DNA of 40,121 bases from Candidatus Limosilactobacillus excrementigallinarum (GCA_019117445.1 DWZS01000023.1:1-40121); one strand, 5' to 3'. Shown: positions 25,126 through 33,172, counted from the first letter of the stretch. Numbers and translations are program-made. The notes: generated by a model from the sequence alone, not told the origin.

Positions 25126-26142
25126 TTATTCAAAGTAGTTCAAGCCCATGGCTTCCTTAACTTCATGTAGTGTTTTGTTAGCTACTTGGTTAGCTTTTTC
25201 AGAACCATGCTTCAGCATGTCGTAAACGGCCGGGATATCCTTAGCAAATTCTAGACGCCGTTCACGAATTGGAGTTAATTCTTTGTTCAAAACTTCAAAC
25301 AGGTATTTCTTAATCTTAACGTCACCAAGACCACCAGCGCGGTAATGATCCTTTAATTCTTGCACCTTTTCCTTATCGTCGTCAAAGATGTCCAAGTAGG
25401 TAAAAACAATGTTACCTTCAACTTGGCCGGGATCTTCCACATGAATATGGTTCGGGTCGGTATACATTGACATTACTTTTTTCCGCAACGTATCTTCATC
25501 GTCAGATAGGTAAATACAGTTACCAAGTGACTTACTCATCTTGGCATTACCATCAAGTCCAGGAATCCGCCCTTGTCCTTTTGGTGGAAAGACCCCTTCA
25601 GGTTCGACGAGTACATCACCGTAAATGGAGTTAAATGTCCGAACGATTTCGCGTGCTTGCTCCAGCATTGGTTCTTGGTCCTCGCCAACTGGAACGAGTT
25701 CGGCCTTAAATGCAGTGATATCACATGCTTGGCTAACCGGGTAAGTTAGGAAGCCAGCAGGAATAGAACGGTTAAAGTTCTTTTGTTGAATTTCTGACTT
25801 AACAGTGGGGTTCCGTTCCAAACGGGAAACAGTAACTAAGTTTAGGTAGTACATATTAAGTTCAGAAAGCGCTGGGATTTGTGACTGAACATAAATCGTT
25901 GATTTTTCGGGATCTAATCCTACTGCTAAGTAATCCAGCGCAACTTGGATGAGACTATTACGGATTTTTTCTGGGTCGCGCGCGTTGTCGGTCAGCGCCT
26001 GCTGGTCCGCGATCATAATGTATGGATCATACTTGCCACTATTTTGCATTTTGACGCGTTCGCGAAGTGAACCAACATAGTGACCGATGTGGAGGTGACC
26101 AGTTGGCCGGTCACCAGTTAAAATTACCTTTTTTTCTGTCAT
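25126..26142 (-). CDS. trpS: Tryptophan--tRNA ligase TrpS
   Basis: A 338-residue class I synthetase with HIGH at 18-21 and KMSKS at 201-205, full family length. The start is ATG 26142, nine nt after AAAGGA. The longer open frame upstream (to 26229) runs through the T-box terminator and is not used; the ATG at 26151 abuts the ribosome site. Transcription is controlled by the tryptophan T-box upstream. Convergent with gltX. Confidence 0.96.
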   Translation of the reverse strand: MTEKKVILTGDRPTGHLHIGHYVGSLRERVKMQNSGKYDPYIMIADQQALTDNARDPEKIRNSLIQVALDYLAVGLDPEKSTIYVQSQIPALSELNMYYLNLVTVSRLERNPTVKSEIQQKNFNRSIPAGFLTYPVSQACDITAFKAELVPVGEDQEPMLEQAREIVRTFNSIYGDVLVEPEGVFPPKGQGRIPGLDGNAKMSKSLGNCIYLSDDEDTLRKKVMSMYTDPNHIHVEDPGQVEGNIVFTYLDIFDDDKEKVQELKDHYRAGGLGDVKIKKYLFEVLNKELTPIRERRLEFAKDIPAVYDMLKHGSEKANQVANKTLHEVKEAMGLNYFE

Positions 26143-26172
26143 AATGATCATTCCTTTCAAATAAACCTGGGT

Positions 26173-26374
26173 AAAAGAAAATCGCCCCATTTTCCACTTG
26201 GAAAATAGGACGATTAACCGCGGTGCCACCTAAATTATGTACAGGATCTGTACATCACTCATTCAATATTTAATTACTTCTGGCGGCTCCACTTCGCACT
26301 TCCGTTGGCCTCTTTCAGCGGGTATCAGCCATCTCTGTTGCTTGGTCATGCTACTATTACCACGTCATTGAATT
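26173..26374 (-). promoter_or_regulatory. T-box leader of trpS (tryptophan)
   Basis: On the minus strand: specifier TGG (plus 26289-26291, context GAAG-TGG-A), T-box AGGTGGCACCGCGG (plus 26218-26231) and a 16-bp terminator (plus 26180-26195 with 26200-26215) followed by TTCTTTT. The C of TGGC fits the G73 discriminator of tRNA-Trp. Promoter: TTGCAA (26403-26408), 16 bp, TACAAT (plus 26381-26386), immediately past the tyrS stop. Confidence 0.94.
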
Positions 26375-26411
26375 ACTTAAATTGTAACTGATTTAAAAAA
26401 TCTTGCAACCC

Positions 26412-27665
26412 TTACTTTGTAACTTTGGCTAAAGTGTAGTGCTTCTTACCACGGCGGACAACGACGTACTTACCATCAAAATGATCTGCCGGATTAATTT
26501 CAGCATCAATATCTGTGACTTTTTCACCATTAACGGTAATTGCCCCGTTCTTAACATCTTCACGGGCCTGCCGCTTGGAAGGTTCAATTTCGGTATTGAC
26601 CAGCCAATCCACAATGTTAACTATATCTGCTGAGATGTCTACCGATGGGGCAGACTTGAAGGCTTGCTCGATATCTTCGGTAGTCAAATCTTTAATATCA
26701 CCCTTGAATAACAGTTGAGAAATTTCTTCAGCGTGCTTGGTAGCAGCTTCGCCGTGGACAAAAGTAGTGACTTCCCGTGCCAAGGTCCGTTGTGCTTCTC
26801 GTTTCCAAGGTTCCTTTTCAACCTTTTCAGCCAAGTCGTTAATTTGATCTTGATCGAGGAAGGTGAAGTACTTAAGGTATTTCACAACGTCGCGATCATC
26901 TTGGTTCAGCCAGAATTGGTAGAATTCGTACGGTGACGTCTTCTTCGGATCTAGCCATACTGCACCACCCGCGGTCTTACCGAACTTTGTACCGTCGGCC
27001 TTGAGCATCAGTGGGATTGTTAGTCCGAAGACCTTGGTTTCTGGTCCTTCCACCTTATGAATTAAGTCAATTCCTGAGGTGATGTTACCCCATTGGTCGG
27101 AACCGCCGATTTGAAGTTGGACATCATTGTTGCGGTAAAGGTGGAGAAAGTCAACCGCTTGAAGAATTTGGTAGGTAAATTCAGTGAAGGAAATTCCGTT
27201 ATCCAGCCGACTAGCAACGACTTCCTTATTCAACATCGTATTAACATTGAAGAGTTTACCGTAATCACGGAGAAATTCAATCATTGAAATCTTAGAAAGC
27301 CACGTGTAATTATCTACGATGGTAAAGTTTTCGGTCCCAAATAACTTTTTCATTTGTTCAGTGAGGGCCTTTTTGTTGTGTTCCAGCTGTGATTCAGTTT
27401 GCAGAGTTCGCTCGGTCTTTCGTCCGGAAGGATCCCCAATCGCACCAGTACCCCCACCGATAATGATTACCGGGTGGTGGCCAGCAAGTTGGAATCGTTT
27501 CAGCATCATGAATGGAATTAAGTGCCCAATGTGGAGACTATCACCTGTTGGGTCCGTCCCACAGTATAGACTGATTTGTTTTTCATTCGTTAATTCGCGA
27601 AGACCGTCTTCATCAGTAACCTGATTAACTGCACCGCGCCATTTTAGTTCATCAACAATGTTCAT
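26412..27665 (-). CDS. tyrS: Tyrosine--tRNA ligase TyrS
   Basis: A 417-residue class I synthetase: HIGH at 45-48 (DSLHIGHLIP), KFGKT in place of KMSKS (GTKFGKTAGG, usual for TyrRS), and a C-terminal S4-like RNA-binding domain (about 345-417, GAITVNGEKVTD). No terminator follows; the trpS promoter starts 9 nt before the tyrS stop region ends, so the trpS T-box terminator must also end read-through from tyrS. Controlled by its own T-box. Confidence 0.96.
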   Translation of the reverse strand: MNIVDELKWRGAVNQVTDEDGLRELTNEKQISLYCGTDPTGDSLHIGHLIPFMMLKRFQLAGHHPVIIIGGGTGAIGDPSGRKTERTLQTESQLEHNKKALTEQMKKLFGTENFTIVDNYTWLSKISMIEFLRDYGKLFNVNTMLNKEVVASRLDNGISFTEFTYQILQAVDFLHLYRNNDVQLQIGGSDQWGNITSGIDLIHKVEGPETKVFGLTIPLMLKADGTKFGKTAGGAVWLDPKKTSPYEFYQFWLNQDDRDVVKYLKYFTFLDQDQINDLAEKVEKEPWKREAQRTLAREVTTFVHGEAATKHAEEISQLLFKGDIKDLTTEDIEQAFKSAPSVDISADIVNIVDWLVNTEIEPSKRQAREDVKNGAITVNGEKVTDIDAEINPADHFDGKYVVVRRGKKHYTLAKVTK

Positions 27666-27695
27666 CTAGAATCCCTCCATTTGTTAGTAACAACG

Positions 27696-27944
27696 AAAAA
27701 ACGCCCCAAGACACTCAAGCCTTGGGACGAAGTGAACCGTGGTACCACCCATTTTCGTACGTTACGTACCTTAATTAACATTATTTAAAAAATCGGTGAT
27801 TAATGATGATCAGTTGTAATTCGTCAACCTCTTATGCATTAGCTTCCACATCACCGCTAACTCTCTGTACCAGGGAAGAGGTTCCTACTAGGACTGTTAA
27901 TCAACCGTTGATTGCATTAAACAATGAATTAACTTAAAAGTCAA
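27696..27944 (-). promoter_or_regulatory. tyrS promoter and T-box leader (tyrosine)
   Basis: Promoter on the minus strand: TTGACT (plus 27939-27944), 17 bp, TTTAAT (plus 27916-27921). The leader has specifier TAC (plus 27816-27818, context GAAT-TAC-A), T-box GGGTGGTACCACGG (plus 27737-27750) and terminator stem CGTCCCAAG/CTTGGGGCG (plus 27702-27710 with 27721-27729) with a T-run. The T of TGGT fits A73 of tRNA-Tyr. Confidence 0.94.
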
Positions 27945-27962
27945 GATGGATAAATCGAATTT

Positions 27963-27992
27963 TTCCGAATGAAACCGATTTAATGTTCGGAA
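27963..27992. promoter_or_regulatory. Inverted repeat TTCCGAA-N16-TTCGGAA upstream of permease promoter
   Basis: Seven-bp perfect arms at 27963-27969 and 27986-27992 lie between the divergent tyrS and permease promoters, just upstream of the permease -35 (27998). Could be a regulator site; none is known to me with this sequence. Confidence 0.35.
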
Positions 27993-27997
27993 ACGTG

Positions 27998-28223
27998 TTG
28001 ACAGGCTATGAGATTTCAGTATAATTATCATTAACTTTTAATAAGAGCGACCTACAGAGAGACTAATCTGAGCTGAAAGTTAGTCGTCGTTCATGGCATT
28101 AATTTACGCGTGAAATGGGTGGTTCCATTATTGACCGAGAGGTAAGTCTAAATGACTTATAAAGATGGGTGGAACCGCGTTGACAAACGTCCCTGGTATT
28201 TGTAGTACCAGGGACGTTTTTTT
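27998..28223 (+). promoter_or_regulatory. Promoter and glycine-type T-box leader of the CycA-like permease
   Basis: Promoter: TTGACA (27998-28003), 16 bp, TATAAT (28020-28025). T-box TGGGTGGAACCGCG at 28166-28179; terminator stem 28185-28198 with 28206-28219, then T-run. Stem I can be folded with basal helix TTAAT/ATTAA (28038-28042, 28098-28102) and upper helix 28047-28051/28086-28090, placing GGC (28095-28097) where TAC and TGG sit in the tyrS and trpS leaders. The A in TGGA fits a U73 discriminator, as in tRNA-Gly. Confidence 0.85.
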
Positions 28224-28241
28224 GTGAAAGGAGATTGAAAA

Positions 28242-29600
28242 ATGGATGAACAACAAGAACAAAAATTATCACGCTCACTAAAAAGTCGTCATATCACGAT
28301 GATTGCAATTGGTGGTGCCATCGGTACTGGACTCTTCTTGGGATCCGGGAGTGCCATCAAAGCTGCCGGACCGTCAATCATTTTGACATATTTGATTGTC
28401 GGAATCTTCTGCTTCTTTATGATGCGCGCCCTTGGTGAACTTTTGCTCGCTGATACTAGTAAACATTCCTTTATCGATTCAGTGAAGGAATATCTTGGTG
28501 ACCGGATGGAGTTTATTGCTGGTTGGACGTATTGGTCGTGCTGGCTCAGTCTTGCAATGGCAGATTTGACCGCGACTGGGATTTACTTAAAGTACTGGTT
28601 TCCTAATTTACCGCAGTGGATCGGCCCGCTCGTCATTATTATTTTGTTGATGTTGGTTAACATGGTTAATGTTGGGTTATTTGGTGAACTTGAATCCTGG
28701 TTTTCCACGATTAAGGTTTTAGCAATTGTCGCACTAATTGTTGTTGGTTTAGTGATGGTGATTTTACAGACGCCAACGAAGACTGGTCACGCTAGTTTAG
28801 TTAACCTCGTAAGCCATGGTGGATTCTTCCCGAAGGGGTCAATTGGTTTCTTGATGTCGTTTCAAATGGTTGTCTTTGCCTTTGTCGGAATTGAAATGGT
28901 TGGTTTAACCGCTGGGGAAACTAAAAACCCAGAGACAGATATTCCTAAGGCAATTAATACCCTACCAGTTCGGATTGGGTTGTTCTACATTGGTTCAATG
29001 CTCGCGATTATGTCTGTCTATCCTTGGACGGATATTAAGACAAGCTCGAGCCCGTTCGTTCAAGTCTTTGCGGGAATTGGGGTGACAGGTGCAGCCGCCA
29101 TCTTAAACTTTGTGGTACTGACTGCTGCAATGTCAGCCACTAATAGTGCCATCTTCTCAACTAGTCGCTCGTTGTACTCACTGGCTGCTGGTGGGAATGC
29201 GCCAGCTCGTTTCCAAAAATTAAGTGCTAAGGCGGTGCCAAATCAGGCGTTGCAATTCTCTTCACTAATCCTATTTGTGGTGGTGATTTTAAACTACGTG
29301 ATGCCTGCGGGAATTTTCGAATTGATTTCCGGAGTGTCAACCATTAACTTCATTTTTGTATGGCTCTTTATTCTGTGGTGCCACATTAAGTACCGTCAAG
29401 CTCATCCAAAGGGAGTGGCTGGGTTCTCAATGCCAGGATTCCCAGTAACGGATTGGTTAACCATTATTTTCTTTATTGCGGTCTTGATTATTTTGCTCTT
29501 TATTCCATCAACCCGCCCAGCGCTGTTTGTTTCGGTGTTGTTCTTTATTTGTCTCTTTATTGGATATACGTTTGTGGAACGGTCACGACAACATAAATAA
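28242..29600 (+). CDS. cycA: CycA-like amino acid permease (Gly/Ala/Ser type)
   Basis: A 452-residue APC (AAT family) transporter with 12 predicted helices. From memory it is close to E. coli CycA (D-Ala/D-Ser/Gly permease) through MIAIGGAIGTGLF, MRALGELLL, GGFFPKGSIGF, VFAFVGIEMVG and SVYPWTD. The T-box leader carries a probable glycine specifier, which agrees with this substrate group. An AAAGGAG site lies 8 nt before the ATG. D-alanine, if carried, would also feed the dlt operon. Other AAT family members carry different substrates, so the assignment is probable, not proven. Confidence 0.82.
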   Translation: MDEQQEQKLSRSLKSRHITMIAIGGAIGTGLFLGSGSAIKAAGPSIILTYLIVGIFCFFMMRALGELLLADTSKHSFIDSVKEYLGDRMEFIAGWTYWSCWLSLAMADLTATGIYLKYWFPNLPQWIGPLVIIILLMLVNMVNVGLFGELESWFSTIKVLAIVALIVVGLVMVILQTPTKTGHASLVNLVSHGGFFPKGSIGFLMSFQMVVFAFVGIEMVGLTAGETKNPETDIPKAINTLPVRIGLFYIGSMLAIMSVYPWTDIKTSSSPFVQVFAGIGVTGAAAILNFVVLTAAMSATNSAIFSTSRSLYSLAAGGNAPARFQKLSAKAVPNQALQFSSLILFVVVILNYVMPAGIFELISGVSTINFIFVWLFILWCHIKYRQAHPKGVAGFSMPGFPVTDWLTIIFFIAVLIILLFIPSTRPALFVSVLFFICLFIGYTFVERSRQHK

Positions 29601-29606
29601 ACCATA

Positions 29607-29630
29607 GCGCTTTCATTACCGTAATGAGCG
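29607..29630. promoter_or_regulatory. Palindrome after cycA and before ncRNA promoter
   Basis: TCATTAC-C-GTAATGA (29613-29627) is a perfect 7-1-7 palindrome, flanked by CGC and GCG. It lies 10 bp upstream of the -35 of the RNA gene at 29672. It could be a weak cycA terminator (moderately T-rich after it) or an operator. Confidence 0.4.
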
Positions 29631-29637
29631 GATTTAA

Positions 29638-29666
29638 TTGCTATTTTAATTCATGAGAATTATAAT
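29638..29666 (+). promoter_or_regulatory. Promoter of the unidentified RNA
   Basis: TTGCTA (29638-29643), 17-bp spacer, TATAAT (29661-29666). No reading frame with a ribosome site follows. Confidence 0.75.
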
Positions 29667-29671
29667 AAAGA

Positions 29672-29918
29672 TGTGGAAAGATCAGTACCGTTGCCTGATA
29701 ACAACCTGTAAATAACAGGAATCACTCTTACCCCCACATCACATCAACTAAATAATGTTAAAAGACTAGTTGTCGAATTATTCGGGATCTCTGGACCCCT
29801 TAGAACACTAATTTAAGTTACTTAATTGAGATACAGTTTAAAATTGGAACAATGAAGTACGCAACGGCAGATAGTCTTTCCAAAATAAAGCACCGAGGTA
29901 ATTGCTTGGTGCTTTTTT
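29672..29918 (+). ncRNA. Unidentified structured RNA of about 245 nt (6S-like outline)
   Basis: A consensus promoter, no coding potential, and a strong terminator (AAAGCACCGAG 29887-29897 with CTTGGTGCTTT 29905-29915, then T-run) define a free-standing transcript. Its ends pair over about 200 nt: GGAAAGA (29675-29681) with TCTTTCC (29875-29881), and CCGTTGC (29688-29694) with GCAACGG (29861-29867). Inside, smaller hairpins can form (CCTGT/ACAGG, CAACTA/TAGTTG, TTAAG/CTTAA). A closing stem around a large open centre recalls 6S RNA in size and outline, but I cannot confirm the family. T-box, tmRNA and RNase P signatures are absent. Confidence 0.6.
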
Positions 29919-29927
29919 GTTTATTTG

Positions 29928-29977
29928 ATAACGTAAAACGTTATACTTTTGATATTTATTCAGTTCAGTGAATAAAT
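29928..29977. promoter_or_regulatory. Two palindromes upstream of nupC
   Basis: ATAACGT-AAA-ACGTTAT (29928-29944) and ATTTATTCA-N6-TGAATAAAT (29954-29962 with 29969-29977), both perfect, lie 9 bp apart and 23 bp or more upstream of the nupC -35. They look like operator sites; the regulator is unknown. Confidence 0.5.
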
Positions 29978-29999
29978 GAAAGACGACAACGGAAATCGC

Positions 30000-30028
30000 T
30001 TTACACGGTGTCAAACGTCAGGTATAGT
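30000..30028 (+). promoter_or_regulatory. nupC promoter
   Basis: TTTACA (30000-30005), 17-bp spacer, TATAGT (30023-30028), giving a leader of about 75 nt before nupC. Confidence 0.75.
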
Positions 30029-30110
30029 TATTACAAAGTCGATTGCAAAATCTATGTAATTAGACTCGCTGTGCAATTATTCGATTTCTATACAGAAAGG
30101 TGCTGACATA

Positions 30111-31310
30111 ATGTATCTTGCGATTAACATCGTTGGACTATTAGTTTTCTTGCTAATTGGTTTCCTTTTCTCCAAGGACAAGAAAAACATTAATTGGAAA
30201 GCCATTGCGGTGATGGTGGTAATCAACATCATCCTGGCGGCCTTCTTGATTGGCTCGCCAGTTGGTCGGCGGGGTGTTCAAGCTGCTGCTGATGGCTTTG
30301 TTTGGTTAGTAGACGCTTCAGCAAAGGGGACGACTTTTGCGCTTGGTTCCTGGTATAATGCCAAGAATTTGAACTTTATTTGTTCTGCGCTAATGCCAAT
30401 TCTGATGGTTGTTCCATTGTTCGATATTTTAACCTACATCGGTTTTCTGCCATGGATAATTAAATGGATCGGCCGAGGCTTATCATTTATTACCGGTCAA
30501 CCTAAGTTTGAATCGTTCTTCGCGGTTGAAATGATGTTCTTAGGGAACACCGAGGTATTGGCCGTTTCCGAATTACAATTGCGGAAGATGTCTAAGGCAC
30601 GGAACTTAACGATTGCCATGATGTCAATGTCATGTATTACCGCAGCAATGGTTGGTTCATATGTTGAAATGATGCCAGGTCGTTACATTTTAACGGCGAT
30701 TCCGATTAACATCATTAACTCACTGATTGCCACTAGTTTGATGAACCCAGTGAAGGTTGATCCGGCCGAAGATACGATTGTGACGGTTAACGATACGGAT
30801 GCTAAAAAGGAGCCATTCTTTAGTTTTTTGGGTGACTCAATTTTGGGTGCCGGTAAGCTGATTTTGATTATTATTGCTAACGTGGTTGCGTTCGTTGCTT
30901 TGGCCGCATTGATTGATAAGATTTTAGGACTCTTCTGGAAGCCACTTTCACTAGAAAGTATCTTAGGGGTCATCATGTTCCCGTTTTCCTGGTTGATGGG
31001 ATTAAATGTCCACGATGCATGGATTCTTTCCCAAAATATGGGGATGAAGTTGATCACCAACGAATTTGTTGTCATGGGGAGCATGACGAATAAAATCGCT
31101 CATTTCGATCCACACTTCCAAGCTGTCCTGACAACATTTGTAACTTCATTCGCTAACTTTGGAACGCTTGGAATGATCATTGGTGCCTTTAAGGGATTAG
31201 TTGATAAAGATACGAACAACTATATTGCGCGCAACATTGGTTACCTGGTCCTTTCAGGAATTTTGGTCTCTCTGTTGTCAGCCGCAATGGTTGGTTTATT
31301 CGTTTGGTAA
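30111..31310 (+). CDS. nupC: Concentrative nucleoside transporter (NupC family)
   Basis: A 399-residue membrane protein of the CNT family, which imports nucleosides with protons or sodium. Visible family marks: GQPKFESFFAVEMMFLGNTE in the middle (substrate-binding region), a later gate region with MGLNVHDAW, and the C-terminal SFANFGTLGMIIGAFKGL. An AAAGG site lies before the ATG. It is followed after 75 nt by a nucleoside hydrolase gene, so imported nucleosides can be split to base and ribose. Two palindromes upstream suggest specific regulation. Confidence 0.93.
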   Translation: MYLAINIVGLLVFLLIGFLFSKDKKNINWKAIAVMVVINIILAAFLIGSPVGRRGVQAAADGFVWLVDASAKGTTFALGSWYNAKNLNFICSALMPILMVVPLFDILTYIGFLPWIIKWIGRGLSFITGQPKFESFFAVEMMFLGNTEVLAVSELQLRKMSKARNLTIAMMSMSCITAAMVGSYVEMMPGRYILTAIPINIINSLIATSLMNPVKVDPAEDTIVTVNDTDAKKEPFFSFLGDSILGAGKLILIIIANVVAFVALAALIDKILGLFWKPLSLESILGVIMFPFSWLMGLNVHDAWILSQNMGMKLITNEFVVMGSMTNKIAHFDPHFQAVLTTFVTSFANFGTLGMIIGAFKGLVDKDTNNYIARNIGYLVLSGILVSLLSAAMVGLFVW

Positions 31311-31326
31311 TTAAAAATGATTGATT

Positions 31327-31356
31327 GGAGGCTGGCGGGAACGACAGTCTCCTTTT
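31327..31356 (+). terminator. Weak hairpin between nupC and hydrolase gene
   Basis: GGAGGCTG (31327-31334) pairs with CAGTCTCC (31345-31352), followed by TTTT. Probably lowers expression of the downstream gene relative to nupC rather than ending the operon. Confidence 0.55.
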
Positions 31357-31385
31357 GTTACTTGATTAGGAAAGGATGCCGGAAA

Positions 31386-32306
31386 ATGACTACGAAAATT
31401 ATTATGGATACAGATCCAGGAATTGATGACGCAGCTGCTTTGACGATGGCAATTAATAATCCAGAAATTGATTTAAAATTAGTGACTGCAGTTGCTGGAA
31501 ATGTCAAAGTTGATAAAACAACGGCGAACGCACTTAAAATTGTGCATTTCTTTGGGAAGAACGATACTATTCCCGTGGCTGCTGGGGCGGCTGAACCATT
31601 AATCAAACCATTTGAAGATGCTGCCCGGATTCACGGTGAGTCTGGAATGGAAGGGTACGATTTTGGCGATGATTATGGTCAACCAATTGCTAAATCAGCA
31701 GTACAGGCGCTTCGTGATACAATCATGGCGGAAGATGAGATTACATTAGTGCCAACTGGTTCATACACTAACATTGCGTTGCTTTTCAAGGAATACCCTG
31801 AAGTAAAGAGTCATATTAAGCAGATCGTGGCAATGGGTGGTTCCCTTTCTGGTGGAAATATGACGAGTGTGGCCGAATTTAATGTCTTTACCGATCCCGA
31901 TGCAGCGCGGATTATGTATAATTCTGGCATTCCAATTGTGATGGTTGGTTTGGATGTAACATTAAAAGCATTGCTGACAGATGACAGTCTCAATCAGCTT
32001 AAAGATATGAATGAAACTGGTAAGATGCTGTATGGTTTAATCAGTCACTATAATGATGTCAGCGGTGGTGCCAAAGGACGACCAATGCATGACGTCAATA
32101 CGATTTTCTACTTGTTGCATCCTGAGGCCTTTACTACTAAGGATTTATGGATTGACGTTCAAACTAGTGGCCCAGCAATTGGGGCAACGGTCGGTGACAT
32201 TCGTGGGGCATACCATGATGGCAAAACTAATGCCAAGGCGTGCGTTGATATTGATGCCGACTTCTTTAATCAATGGTTCTTAGCACAAGTTGCTAAAATG
32301 AAGTAA
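31386..32306 (+). CDS. Ribonucleoside hydrolase (RihC/IU-NH family)
   Basis: A 306-residue hydrolase splitting nucleosides into base and ribose. The calcium-binding aspartate cluster DTDPGIDDA is at 8-16, with a later MGGSLSGGNMTSVAEFNVFTDPDAA in two parts and DVNTIFYLLHP near the end. The start is ATG 31386, nine nt after AAAGGA; the longer frame from 31317 runs through the intercistronic hairpin and is rejected. It is probably co-transcribed with nupC. The exact nucleoside preference is not visible. Confidence 0.92.
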   Translation: MTTKIIMDTDPGIDDAAALTMAINNPEIDLKLVTAVAGNVKVDKTTANALKIVHFFGKNDTIPVAAGAAEPLIKPFEDAARIHGESGMEGYDFGDDYGQPIAKSAVQALRDTIMAEDEITLVPTGSYTNIALLFKEYPEVKSHIKQIVAMGGSLSGGNMTSVAEFNVFTDPDAARIMYNSGIPIVMVGLDVTLKALLTDDSLNQLKDMNETGKMLYGLISHYNDVSGGAKGRPMHDVNTIFYLLHPEAFTTKDLWIDVQTSGPAIGATVGDIRGAYHDGKTNAKACVDIDADFFNQWFLAQVAKMK

Positions 32307-32327
32307 AGCCAATTTAAACAATGAATT

Positions 32328-32361
32328 AGCTCCCGTGAATGCTTGAAACGGGGGCTTTTTT
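32328..32361 (+). terminator. nupC-hydrolase operon terminator
   Basis: AGCTCCCGT (32328-32336) pairs with ACGGGGGCT (32348-32356), followed by TTTTTT. Confidence 0.88.
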
Positions 32362-32381
32362 AAGGTAAAGTAAAAAGGTAA

Positions 32382-32405
32382 CGTGAAACAATTTCGTGTT
32401 TCACG
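32382..32405. repeat. Inverted parS half-sites upstream of rsmG
   Basis: CGTGAAACA (32382-32390), 6 bp, TGTTTCACG (32397-32405): a perfect 9-bp inverted repeat. Each arm equals one half of the ParB site parS (TGTTTCACGTGAAACA), but in outward order. The right arm continues as TGTTTCACGGAAA, i.e. parS lacking one T in the middle. In RNA it is a hairpin ending just before the rsmG ribosome site. It lies 0.8 kb from noc and 2.5 kb from parB. Confidence 0.5.
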
Positions 32406-32419
32406 GAAAGGACGGTAGA

Positions 32420-33148
32420 ATGACTCCAGAAGAATTTCGTCAAGCGTTAGCTAACCAAGGGATTCAATTGACTGATCATCAAATGGATCAATTTGCTCAG
32501 TATTATCAAGATTTAGTAGCTACCAATCAGGTTATTAATTTAACCCGCATTACAGATGAAAAAGATGTTTACTTGAAACACTTTTATGACTCCATTACCG
32601 GTAGTTTTGCGCTGCCAACACTACGGACTGAAAGCCTAAGTTTATGTGATATTGGAGCAGGAGCTGGTTTCCCATCATTACCATTGAAGATTGCGTTCCC
32701 CAAACTAAAGGTAACGATTGTTGATTCATTGAACAAACGGATTAACTTTTTACAAGAATTAGTTGCGCGTCTCAAACTGGATGATGTTACGTTAGTCCAC
32801 TCAAGAGCGGAGGACTTCAGTAAAAAGGGCAGCACCCATCGGGAAAGTTTTGATGTGGTGACCGCACGGGCTGTAGCACGTTTATCCGTACTTAGTGAGC
32901 TGTGTTTGCCTGCTGCTAAAGTGGGTGGAGTTTTCCTTGCATATAAGGCCCAAGCAGCTACGGATGAGTTAGCCTCAGCGACGCGGGCAATTGCTAAGCT
33001 GGGCGGCCAAAAACGGAATGTTTACTCATTAGAATTACCAACTAAACCAGAATCAGAAGAACGAAACTTAGTAATTATTGATAAACTAACCGCAACGCCT
33101 CAGCAATATCCGCGACGGGCAGGCACACCTGCGAAAAAACCATTATAG
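32420..33148 (+). CDS. rsmG: 16S rRNA (guanine527-N7)-methyltransferase RsmG
   Basis: A 242-residue SAM-dependent methyltransferase that modifies G527 of 16S rRNA. The SAM-binding motif is DIGAGAGFPSLPLKI (about 74-88), followed by KRINFLQELV and VTARAVARL. The start is ATG 32420, seven nt after AAAGGA. Its place directly before noc and parA/parB is the conserved origin-proximal order of Firmicutes. Confidence 0.96.
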   Translation: MTPEEFRQALANQGIQLTDHQMDQFAQYYQDLVATNQVINLTRITDEKDVYLKHFYDSITGSFALPTLRTESLSLCDIGAGAGFPSLPLKIAFPKLKVTIVDSLNKRINFLQELVARLKLDDVTLVHSRAEDFSKKGSTHRESFDVVTARAVARLSVLSELCLPAAKVGGVFLAYKAQAATDELASATRAIAKLGGQKRNVYSLELPTKPESEERNLVIIDKLTATPQQYPRRAGTPAKKPL

Positions 33149-33172
33149 TTATTAAAATGAGGGAGAATGAGT

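Noticed and set aside
26143-26229. Longer TrpS with 29 extra residues
   Set aside because: The extension is the T-box terminator; ATG 26142 has an AAAGGA site nine nt upstream.
29990-30005. GGAAATCGCTTTACA as a cre site at the nupC promoter
   Set aside because: It has one extra base between the CG core and the CA end and overlaps the -35 box; match judged fortuitous.
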